A stretch of DNA of 7,483 nt from assembly GCA_050485905.1 (NCBI GenBank), contig JBJHCH010000146.1, positions 1 through 7,483 on the forward strand, in the 5' to 3' direction. Shown here in pieces: positions 1-6,658 of this stretch. A program made the translations under genes and the position numbers. The notes below the pieces were generated by a model that made no database searches, was not told where the DNA came from, and worked only from the letters and a program-made list of their open reading frames with translations. Each line of letters begins with the position of its first letter. The first letter of the stretch is position 1. The stretch comes from JAWLCA01 sp050485905. GTDB taxonomy: Bacteria; Pseudomonadota; Alphaproteobacteria; Rhodobacterales; Rhodobacteraceae.

Positions 1-7
1 GCATGTC

Positions 8-463
8 ATGGTGCGATGGGTGGTTGGATTGACGGCGGTGTTGGCGATGGTGGCGGCGGTGGGCGTGGTCTCGGCACAGGAAGAGGCGGGGGAACCAGCC
101 CTGGTCTATGAGACGAACTTCGCCGGCGGTCACGACGGCTGGGAATTCACCGACCCCGAGATGTGGTACCTGGGCGAAGAAAACGGCCTCACCTACCTGC
201 TCCTCACCGGTGACACGGAGGTCTACGACCCGCCCGTGCGCTCGCCGCGCAATATCGCCTGGTTGACCGAGCCCGCGGTCGGCTCCTTCGTGATGGATGT
301 GCAGGCGCGCTACACCGGGCGCGAATACGGCCACGCCGACCTCTGCTTCTTCTTCGGCAAGCAGGATGCCAGCCATTTCTACTATGTCCACATTGCCACC
401 GAGGCCGACCCGCACGCCAACTCGATCTTCCTCGTCAACGGCGAGCCCCGGGTCTCGATCGCC
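8..463 (+). pseudogene. N-terminal fragment of a secreted DUF1080-like (3-keto-disaccharide hydrolase / GH16-like fold) protein
   Basis: The first 152 codons of an open frame. Residues 1-24 form a signal peptide: basic start (MVRW), a long Val/Ala/Leu hydrophobic core, and a likely cut after VSAQ. After this come features I associate with DUF1080/PF06439 concanavalin-like proteins: an early ETNF..GHDGWEFTDPEMW segment, and DASHFYYVHIATEADPHANSIFLVNG at about 120-145. Such proteins are exported and common in Planctomycetes and Verrucomicrobia; they act on or bind sugars. Family members usually run past 200 residues, and here the domain stops about halfway. From residue 153 the same frame encodes an unrelated dehydrogenase segment, so the gene is broken or artificially joined. 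Only seven bases precede the ATG, so no ribosome binding site can be judged. The family is recognised from sequence feel, not from a search. Confidence 0.55.
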
Positions 464-637
464 TTCTTCGGCGACGGCGCGATGCAGCAGGGCATCCTCT
501 ACGAGGCGATGAACCTCGCGGCGATCTGGGACGCGCCGGTGCTCTTCGTGTGCGTGAACAACCAGTACGGGATGGGCACGCGCATCGACCGGGCGCCGCG
601 GTCGCTCGTCTTCGCGGCGCGGGCGCGGGCGTTCGGG
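464..637 (+). pseudogene. Internal fragment of a TPP-dependent dehydrogenase E1 component, alpha subunit
   Basis: Residues 153-210 of the composite first frame read as the thiamine pyrophosphate-binding segment of a pyruvate, acetoin or branched-chain 2-oxoacid dehydrogenase E1-alpha subunit. The motif GDG-X26-NN is intact (GDG at 155-157, NN at 184-185), followed by QYGMGTRIDRA, the usual continuation in this family. In a whole protein this segment binds the Mg-diphosphate of TPP. Real E1-alpha subunits are about 320-360 residues; only about 58 are present, with no N-terminal half and no C-terminal part with the phosphorylation-loop region. It therefore cannot be a working enzyme. It is fused in frame to a secreted-protein N-terminus, which makes no biological sense for a cytoplasmic enzyme. 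The segment identity is well supported. The exact edges are not, because both joins lie in GC-rich low-complexity sequence. Confidence 0.7.
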
Positions 638-924
638 TCAATGCCGGCACTGGCGCTGGCCTCGCCGCCCCGGCGCAGGGCGCGGGCGCGGGGCTGCGCG
701 TCGTGGCCGGAACGGGTGGCGGGCTCGCCCCGGCCGCACAGGGCGCCGGGCTGGCGATGCGGGTGGTCGTGGGCAGCGGCGCGGGCGTTGCGCCTGCGGC
801 GGTGGGGCGGGGCTTTGCCGTCGTGCCGCGCACCCCGCCGCGTGCCACGCTGACGGGCCAGCCCGGTTTCGCCACGCTCACCGGCCGGCCGGGATTCGCA
901 ATCGTGAAAGGAAACGCGGCATGA
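616..924 (+). CDS. 3' part of a Gly/Ala-rich repeat protein, possibly phage structural (5' end missing)
   Basis: From about 616 the sensible reading frame changes to one that shows internal repeats. Three units of 19-21 residues follow one another: GAGVRVNAGTGAGLAAPAQ, then GAGAGLRVVAGTGGGLAPAAQ, then GAGLAMRVVVGSGAGVAPAAV. A second, shorter repeat follows: ATLTGQPGF, ATLTGRPGF, AIVKG. The overlapping frame through the same bases gives Arg/Pro-rich nonsense, which supports this one. The stop codon TGA (922-924) overlaps the ATG of the next gene (ATGA), so the two are likely translationally coupled. No credible start is visible; the frame upstream of 616 is only a shadow of the E1-alpha piece. 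The product is unknown. Low-complexity Gly-rich repeats upstream of a tail-like gene would suit a phage fibre or appendage protein, but this is inference. Confidence 0.45.
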   Translation, partial: GAGAGVRVNAGTGAGLAAPAQGAGAGLRVVAGTGGGLAPAAQGAGLAMRVVVGSGAGVAPAAVGRGFAVVPRTPPRATLTGQPGFATLTGRPGFAIVKGNAA

Positions 925-1283
925 ATATCCGGAACAAAGTGCCGGTCGACCTGACCGTCTATTCAGTTGGCGAGGACTTCGTGCTGCATCTATTCGCTCG
1001 TGATCGTCAGGGCGCGCCTCTCCAGGCAACGGCGAGCGCGATTGCGATGGTAATCGCACCGTCGTGCGGCGCGGCCCCGATCATCGAGATTTCGGGTGGC
1101 CCCGCCGTAACGCAACTCGATGCGCCAACTTCCCTCTTCGAAGTGAAGATCAGTCGTAATTCACTGGCGGCCCTTAAATCGACCCGCCGCTACGCCTATG
1201 ACATCTGGGCTGAAGTGAATGGAGACCGATTGCACCAGGTCGGTGGCGCTTTGCAGCTCAATTGTGCCACGCCGCCGACCTGA
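921..1283 (+). CDS. Hypothetical 120-aa protein resembling phage baseplate/tail accessory proteins (BppU-N-like)
   Basis: The ATG at 921 has AAAGGAA upstream at good spacing and overlaps the preceding stop (ATGA). The protein has no signal peptide or membrane helix and looks all-beta. The pattern is an opening KVPVDLTVYSVGEDFVLHLFARDRQGAPL, a middle strand region, then FEVKISRNSLAALKSTRRYAYDIWAEVNGDRLHQVGGALQLN. This order (low-energy N-terminal strand, 'D..G.PL', later 'YDIW', then a G-x-L-x-L end) is what I know from short phage proteins with an immunoglobulin-like BppU N-terminal fold. It would fit a structural or receptor-binding accessory role, with the repeat-rich upstream product as a partner. 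It ends with two cysteines (C47 region and C115), not obviously paired. The family assignment is tentative; the coding call is firm. Confidence 0.6.
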   Translation: MNIRNKVPVDLTVYSVGEDFVLHLFARDRQGAPLQATASAIAMVIAPSCGAAPIIEISGGPAVTQLDAPTSLFEVKISRNSLAALKSTRRYAYDIWAEVNGDRLHQVGGALQLNCATPPT

Positions 1284-1329
1284 GCGGGATTCGAAGTTGG
1301 ATTCGTATTGGGAAAGAGAGGAGTCAGCC

Positions 1330-1950
1330 ATGAACCCTGAGCAGATTGAGGCACTGGTTGCCCTGCCATACTCGACTCTCGGTCTGTTGGCCGCGGGGTA
1401 CCTCGGCTACCGGCTGGCCTACACGGGCAAGGACGGCACCCACACGACGATCGATGTGATCTTTCTATCCCTCGTCTTCGCATTCGTAGCGAGGGTGGCG
1501 AGCCAGTTTGCAGACCCGGTCTTCGAGACCGGCATGCCGCCAGTTCTCTTCGGCGTCGCCGCCGCCTTGGTCGGCGCGGCCATCTGGAGGCGCTGGGGTG
1601 AGAGGGCCATCGCCCATACCCTGAGGATCAGCCGCATCTCGACATCGGACCGACATCCGACTGCATGGGCGACGATTCTGGCAGACGACACAAAAAAGCT
1701 ATCGACGCTCGTCGTGAGAAAAACCAGCGGAAAGAGTTTCATGTCGGAGGGGCTCGAGCATTTCAGGAAGCTGAAGTTTGGACCGTGCATCCTTGGGGCA
1801 GACGGCTCTATTGCCCTCTTCGCCACGCACTTCCGGTTCAACCCTGAGGATGACTGGCAGGAACTCCAACCAATCGACAGCGACTGGGGAGCCTCACTGA
1901 TTGTGATCCCTGCCAGCGAGATATCCGAGGTTGAGATTCGGTGCGTCTAG
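1330..1950 (+). CDS. 206-aa membrane protein with three N-terminal helices and a soluble C-terminal domain (possibly DUF6338-like)
   Basis: The ATG at 1330 was chosen because GAGAGGAG lies just upstream; an earlier in-frame ATG (1219) lies inside the previous gene. Hydrophobic segments are at about residues 8-31, 41-60 and 68-88, ending in a basic stretch (WRRWGER), so the C-terminal domain should be cytoplasmic. That domain (about 105-206) contains HPTAW, a strand-rich centre, GPCILGADGSIALFATHFRF, and an end ASLIVIPASEISEVEIRCV. The topology and the TAW/..LIL..EI..IE.. pattern remind me of DUF6338 proteins, which are found in accessory regions and prophages and have no known function. The start lies 46 bases after the previous stop on the same strand, so co-transcription is likely. 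The membrane topology is well supported; the family name is a guess. Confidence 0.7.
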   Translation: MNPEQIEALVALPYSTLGLLAAGYLGYRLAYTGKDGTHTTIDVIFLSLVFAFVARVASQFADPVFETGMPPVLFGVAAALVGAAIWRRWGERAIAHTLRISRISTSDRHPTAWATILADDTKKLSTLVVRKTSGKSFMSEGLEHFRKLKFGPCILGADGSIALFATHFRFNPEDDWQELQPIDSDWGASLIVIPASEISEVEIRCV

Positions 1951-1951
1951 T

Positions 1952-2107
1952 TCAGTGCTTTGGCTTCGGAGGTGGCGGTGTCGATGTCTGATTCGTCGAC
2001 GGCTGCTGCGAATTGATGGCAATCTTGCCGCTCTCGATGACCTTCCTTGCCGTCTCCGGGCGGCGATCGCCGGGCTTTGGGGGTGGCGGTGTCTTCTTGT
2101 CGCTCAT
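1952..2107 (-). CDS. 51-aa small protein bracketed by two TPPPPKP motifs
   Basis: The start at 2107 is preceded on the minus strand by GAGGAACAAG, a good ribosome binding site at 4 bases; an upstream in-frame ATG (2185) has nothing comparable. The product begins MSDKKTPPPPKPGDRR and ends TSTPPPPKPKH, so the identical heptapeptide TPPPPKP sits at residues 6-12 and 43-49. The middle (ETARKVIESGKIAINS) could be one short helix, followed by a Gln/Ser/Thr/Asn-rich linker. There is no signal peptide or membrane segment. It is strongly basic near both ends. The gene is convergent with the membrane protein gene, with one base between the stop codons. The repeated motif also shows in DNA as an exact 12-base direct repeat (1971-1982 and 2082-2093). 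Function unknown; poly-Pro motifs of this kind can bind SH3-like or other proline-reading domains, but that is speculation. Confidence 0.6.
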   Translation of the reverse strand: MSDKKTPPPPKPGDRRPETARKVIESGKIAINSQQPSTNQTSTPPPPKPKH

Positions 2108-2565
2108 CTTGTTCCTCGACCGAATCCCTCGGAGTGGATCAAAGTTATCGATCTGCGCAGCTGAGTCCCAGAACCGAGTCGCCACAGGCCCCCCCGTTCA
2201 AGACCCGGTTAACCGCCCCTTAAAGAGTCCCAGGGAGCAGCCGATCGACGCGACGGCGCAACACCTCGAGGCCCCTGCCCCTGCCATACGCTGACGTCGC
2301 AACATCAGCCTCGTCGGCCAACCGCATCAGCCCCTTACCGAAAAATCGTCTGCTGCAGGTTTTGGTGTCAAACCCTGCCAATTTGCGTGTCAAGCCACAC
2401 TCTGCCCGGCCATCTGCGCGGGGCGCAAGAAATCGCTTTACAGATCCCGTCTTTCGGAACACCATATGTTGTAATAAGATCGACAGCGAAACGCTGCAAA
2501 TTGCACGACACCCAGTTTCTTGTGGGCCTATGCCCACCTGAGGCTAGCAACGAAGAGGCCGGGCA
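2108..2565. other. Gene-poor stretch between the accessory genes and the core gene ybjN
   Basis: No convincing complete gene is seen on either strand in this 458-base stretch. A minus-strand frame ending at 2220 finishes with RLADEADVATSAYGRGRGLEVLRRRVDRLLPGTL, which reads like the tail of a real protein. Its upstream part looks random and has no clear start, so it may be a gene remnant. A perfect 10-base palindrome, CGGTTAACCG, lies at 2206-2215. The AT-richer part at 2440-2490 (with TAATAAGAT around 2472-2480) is the most likely place for a promoter driving the plus-strand gene at 2566, but no good -35 is visible. This stretch probably holds the boundary between accessory and core DNA; I see no tRNA gene or attachment-site repeat to define it. 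Confidence 0.4.
2522..2537 (+). promoter_or_regulatory. Perfect 6-bp inverted repeat in the leader of the YbjN-domain gene
   Basis: GTGGGC - CTAT - GCCCAC forms a six-pair hairpin with a four-base loop, ending 28 bases before the ATG at 2566. It has no T-run on either strand, so it is not a standard terminator. It could be an operator half-site pair or a leader stem. Chance occurrence in GC-rich DNA is possible. Confidence 0.3.
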
Positions 2566-3069
2566 ATGTCACTTTCCGAAGAGTATCTGATCACCGACGA
2601 GATCCACCCGATCGACATCGTCGAAACGCTCGCCGAACACCACGACTGGGACTTCGACCGCATCACCGAGGATCAGATCGCCATGGCGGTCGAAGGGCTG
2701 TGGCGCACCTATTCGCTGACGCTGGCCTGGTCGCCGGTGGACGAGACGCTGCGGCTGATCTGCACCTTCGAGATGGACCCGCCGGCGAACAGGCTACCCG
2801 CGCTTTATGAGGCGTTGAACGGCACCAATGACCAGTGCTGGACCGGGGCGTTTGCCTACTGGGGCGAGCAGAAGCTGATGGTCTGGCGCTATGGCCTTGT
2901 GCTGAGCGGCGGGCAGATCGCCTCGGCCGAACAGATCGACCACATGATCGGCCTGGCGGTATCGGCCTGCGAACGCTTCTATCCGGCGTTCCAGCTTGTC
3001 GCCTGGAGCGACCAGAGCCCGGCAGAGGCTTTGAAAGTTGCTATATCGGAAGCTTACGGGCGGGCCTGA
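2566..3069 (+). CDS. YbjN-domain protein (bacterial sensory transduction regulator family)
   Basis: 167 aa, starting at an ATG with AGAGG seven bases upstream. The sequence is a close match in style to the alphaproteobacterial YbjN-domain proteins I remember. It has an N-terminal EEYLITDEIHPIDIVETLAEHHDWDFDRITEDQIAMAVEG, then strands in LWRTYSLTLAWSPVDETLRLICTFEMDPP, a helix NRLPALYEALNGTND, then WTGAFAYWGEQKLMVWRYGLVLSGGQ and a C-terminal helix ending KVAISEAYGRA. The alternating helix/strand pattern fits the type III secretion chaperone-like fold of the family. In Escherichia coli YbjN affects motility, biofilm and stress genes; the biochemical activity is unknown and may differ here. It is cytoplasmic, with no signal or membrane segment. 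It stands alone on the plus strand and is convergent with proA. My recollection is that its homologues often precede proC, which does not follow here. Confidence 0.88.
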   Translation: MSLSEEYLITDEIHPIDIVETLAEHHDWDFDRITEDQIAMAVEGLWRTYSLTLAWSPVDETLRLICTFEMDPPANRLPALYEALNGTNDQCWTGAFAYWGEQKLMVWRYGLVLSGGQIASAEQIDHMIGLAVSACERFYPAFQLVAWSDQSPAEALKVAISEAYGRA

Positions 3070-3113
3070 GACCAAACGAGCAGAACAAGGGCAGACGCAG
3101 GCAAGTCGGCGCG

Positions 3114-3143
3114 CGGGGGCAGATCCGAAGGGGTCCGCCCCCG
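3114..3143. terminator. Strong hairpin between convergent YbjN-domain gene and proA (bidirectional terminator candidate)
   Basis: CGGGGGC (3114-3120) pairs perfectly with GCCCCCG (3137-3143). After one A/C mismatch the stem continues (GATCC against GGGTC, with one G-T pair) to a small loop. It lies 44 bases after the YbjN-domain stop and 18 bases after the proA stop on the other strand, where both transcripts need to end. Neither side has a proper T-run, so it may act as a weak terminator or as an RNA 3'-end stabiliser for either transcript. Confidence 0.55.
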
Positions 3144-3161
3144 TGTTGCATCAAAGGGGTC

Positions 3162-4427
<1,266 letters not shown>

Positions 4428-4438
4428 CCGCCCCTCCG

Positions 4439-5575
4439 TCAGATCGCCATGTCGTCGCGGTGCACCAGCGCCGCGCGGCCGGGATAGCCGAGGATATCAC
4501 TGATCTCGGTAGACTTCCGCCCCTGGATCGCACGCGCCTCGTCGGCGGCATAGCGCACGAGGCCCTTGCCGAGCCCGGTGCCGTCTGGCCCCACAATCGC
4601 CACCGGATCGCCGCGCCCGAACTCGCCCGCCACTTCCACCACGCCCGCCGGCAGCAGCGACTTGCCCTGTAGCAGCGCCGCGACCGCGCCGGCATCGACC
4701 CGCAACTCGCCGCGCGGCTTCATCGCCGCGATCCACCGTTTGCGCGCGACTTGCGGATCGCCCTGCGGCAGGAACCAGGTGCAGGGCGCGTCGGCGGCCA
4801 GCGCACGCAGGGGCCGGTCTACCGACCCTTCGGTGATCGCCATCGCGCAGCCGCCCGAGACCGCCGTCCGCGCCGCCATCAGCTTCGTCTTCATCCCGCC
4901 GCGCGACAGGCCCGAGACCGGATCGCCCGCCATTGCCTCGATCCTCGGCGTGATCTTCTCGACCACATCGAGCCGGACCGCACCGGGGTCGGATTTCGGG
5001 TTCGACGTATAGAGCCCGTCGACATCCGACAGCAGCACGAGTTGATCGGCGCCGACCGTCACCGCGATCTGCGCGGCCAATCGGTCGTTGTCGCCAAAGC
5101 GAATCTCGTCTGTGGCCACAGTGTCGTTCTCGTTCACGATCGGCACGACACCCAGCCCGAGCAGAACGGCCAGCGTCGCCCGGCTGTTCAGATAGCGGCG
5201 GCGATCCTCGGAATCCTGCAGCGTCACCAGCACCTGCGCGGTCTTGATGCCGTGCGGGTCCAGCGCCTCCTCATAGGCGCGGGCCAGCCGGATCTGCCCG
5301 ACGGCCGCCGCCGCCTGGCTCTGCTCCAGCGGCAGGGCGCCCGTGGGCATTCCGAGCACCCCACGCCCGAGCGCGATTGATCCTGACGAGACGAGGACGA
5401 CATCGATGCCGCGCCCGCGCAGATCTGCCACATCCGCCGCCAGCCCGCGCAACCAGTCCGCCCGCAGCCGGCCCGTAGCCCCCTCGACCAGCAGGGCGGA
5501 GCCGATCTTGACGACAAGCCGGCGCGCGGCGGTGATCTTCGGGGCCGCGACCTGCTGTTCGCCTAGGGCTGCCAT
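4439..5575 (-). CDS. proB: Glutamate 5-kinase with C-terminal PUA domain
   Basis: Phosphorylates glutamate with ATP to give gamma-glutamyl phosphate, the first and usually proline-inhibited step of proline synthesis. The product is unstable and is passed to ProA, encoded next. 378 aa. The amino-acid kinase domain spans about 16-260: LVVKIGSALL (20-29), VSSGSIALG (62-70), IVNENDTVATDEIRFGDNDRLAAQIA (146-171), LLSDVDGLYTSNP (181-193), and the nucleotide-binding SRGGMKTKLMAA (224-235). The PUA domain covers about 288-370, starting GELRVDAGAVAALLQGKSLLPAGVVEV. The start at 5575 overlaps the end of obgE by 13 bases and is preceded by GGAGGAGGAG on the minus strand. The first 15 residues before the kinase core are poorly conserved, so a slightly later start cannot be excluded, but none has as good a ribosome binding site. 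Confidence 0.97.
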   Translation of the reverse strand: MAALGEQQVAAPKITAARRLVVKIGSALLVEGATGRLRADWLRGLAADVADLRGRGIDVVLVSSGSIALGRGVLGMPTGALPLEQSQAAAAVGQIRLARAYEEALDPHGIKTAQVLVTLQDSEDRRRYLNSRATLAVLLGLGVVPIVNENDTVATDEIRFGDNDRLAAQIAVTVGADQLVLLSDVDGLYTSNPKSDPGAVRLDVVEKITPRIEAMAGDPVSGLSRGGMKTKLMAARTAVSGGCAMAITEGSVDRPLRALAADAPCTWFLPQGDPQVARKRWIAAMKPRGELRVDAGAVAALLQGKSLLPAGVVEVAGEFGRGDPVAIVGPDGTGLGKGLVRYAADEARAIQGRKSTEISDILGYPGRAALVHRDDMAI

Positions 5576-6588
5576 GGCTCCTCCTCCTCGGGCACCATGC
5601 GATCCTTGGCGATTGTGGTATAGAGCGCGCGCAGCACCGATTGCAGCCCCTCACCCGAGGCACCCGAGAGCAGATGGACCCCACGCCCGGCCACAGCTTC
5701 CAGCGCGGCGAGCTTTTCCTCACGTTCCTCGGGCATCAGCGCGTCGATCTTGTTCAGCGCGGTGATCCGCGGCTTGGTGGCCAGATCGGCGGCGTAAGCG
5801 CGCAGTTCGGTGTCGATCACCGTCCAGTCATGAGCCACATCCTCGGACGTGCCATCGACGAGATGCAGAAGCACCGCGCAGCGCTCGACATGGCCGAGGA
5901 ACAGGTCGCCAAGCCCCCTGCCCTCGCTCGCCCCCTCGATCAGACCGGGAATATCGGCCATCACGAACTCCTTGCCGTCGATGCCGACGACGCCAAGGTT
6001 CGGGTGCAGCGTGGTGAACGGGTAATCCGCGATCTTCGGCCGGGCGTTGGACGTCGCCGCAAGAAAGGTCGATTTGCCGGCGTTCGGCAATCCGACCAGC
6101 CCGGCATCGGCGATAAGCTTCAGCCTCAGCCAGATCTCGCGCTCTACCCCTTCCTGCCCCGGATTGGCCTTGCGCGGCGCCTGGTTGGTCGAGGTCTTGA
6201 ACCGCAGGTTGCCCCAGCCGCCGTTCCCGCCCTTGGCCAGAAGAACACGCTGGCCGACCTGTGTCAGATCGGCGATCAAGGTTTCCTGATCGTCGTCCAG
6301 AATCTCGGTGCCGACCGGCACACGCAGCACGATGTCTTCGCCCGACTTGCCGGTCATCTGCCGCCCCATACCGGGCTGGCCGTTCCGGGCGAAGAAATGC
6401 TGCTGATAGCGAAAATCGATCAGCGTGTTCAGCCCCTCGACCGCCTCTGCCCAAACCGAGCCGCCATTGCCGCCGTCCCCGCCATCGGGGCCGCCGAACT
6501 CCACGAATTTCTCGCGCCGGAACGAGACGCAGCCCGCGCCACCGCCACCCGAGCGGATCTGCACCCGTGCAAGATCAAGGAATTTCAT
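5563..6588 (-). CDS. obgE: Obg-family GTPase (ribosome-associated, CgtA)
   Basis: Essential in most bacteria; binds the 50S subunit late in assembly and links GTP/ppGpp levels to growth. 341 aa. The glycine-rich Obg domain is at 1-158 (IRSGGGGAGCVSFRREKF, then GGPDGGDGGNGG at 32-43). The GTPase domain follows: G1 GLPNAGKST (166-174), G2 FTTLHPNLG (191-199), G3 DIPGLIEGA (212-220, the Obg signature), G4 NKID (279-282), G5 SGA (308-310). The C-terminus is short and acidic (EEEEPWQP) without the longer OCT domain found in Firmicutes homologues. The upstream ribosome binding site is weak (AAAGG, about nine bases away). Position next to rpmA/GNAT on one side and proB on the other matches many Rhodobacterales. 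The 70-base gap from the GNAT stop holds a hairpin (6634-6658), so expression may partly depend on read-through or on an own promoter. Confidence 0.97.
   Translation of the reverse strand: MKFLDLARVQIRSGGGGAGCVSFRREKFVEFGGPDGGDGGNGGSVWAEAVEGLNTLIDFRYQQHFFARNGQPGMGRQMTGKSGEDIVLRVPVGTEILDDDQETLIADLTQVGQRVLLAKGGNGGWGNLRFKTSTNQAPRKANPGQEGVEREIWLRLKLIADAGLVGLPNAGKSTFLAATSNARPKIADYPFTTLHPNLGVVGIDGKEFVMADIPGLIEGASEGRGLGDLFLGHVERCAVLLHLVDGTSEDVAHDWTVIDTELRAYAADLATKPRITALNKIDALMPEEREEKLAALEAVAGRGVHLLSGASGEGLQSVLRALYTTIAKDRMVPEEEEPWQP
5576..5590 (-). promoter_or_regulatory. proB ribosome binding site encoded inside the obgE tail
   Basis: The minus strand reads GAGGAGGAGGAGCC immediately before the proB ATG (5575). 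These same bases encode the four consecutive glutamates near the ObgE C-terminus. The repeated GAGGAG gives several in-register Shine-Dalgarno matches, and the obgE stop lies inside proB. Ribosomes finishing obgE could restart directly at proB. Confidence 0.75.
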
Positions 6589-6633
6589 CGCTGCGCGCCT
6601 TTGTCCGCTTCGCCGTCAGGCGATAGTGCCAAA

Positions 6634-6658
6634 CGCGCGCAGGCTCAAGCCGCGCGCG
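6634..6658 (-). terminator. Hairpin touching the stop codon of the GNAT gene, upstream of obgE
   Basis: On the minus strand, CGCGCGC (6652-6658) pairs with GCGCGCG (6634-6640), then after one unpaired base on the 3' side GGC pairs with GCC around a TTGA loop. It is followed by TTTGG, a very short T-run. It starts at the first base after the GNAT stop and ends 45 bases before obgE. It could be a weak intrinsic terminator, an attenuator, or an mRNA-processing or stability stem that sets the GNAT:obgE ratio. A small second stem, CGCC-TGAC-GGCG, lies at 6611-6622. Confidence 0.5.

Noticed and set aside
8..853. A novel fusion enzyme combining a secreted sugar-binding domain with a TPP site
   Set aside because: Both domains are incomplete, the compartments conflict, and the C-terminal 70 residues are an Arg-rich off-frame reading of the repeat protein. 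A false join explains it better.
435..1059. Minus-strand open frames over the left mosaic region
   Set aside because: Arg/Ala/Pro-rich products typical of the complement of GC-rich repeats; no motif or ribosome binding site.
2061..2072. Perfect 12-base palindrome CGGCGATCGCCG
   Set aside because: It lies inside the 51-aa gene; GCGATCGC-type palindromes are frequent in GC-rich genomes, so it needs no special explanation.
2190..2225. Possible tRNA fragment or attachment site around GTTCAAGACCC
   Set aside because: The flanking bases do not pair as a T-arm, no other tRNA arms are present, and no matching direct repeat was seen in the window.
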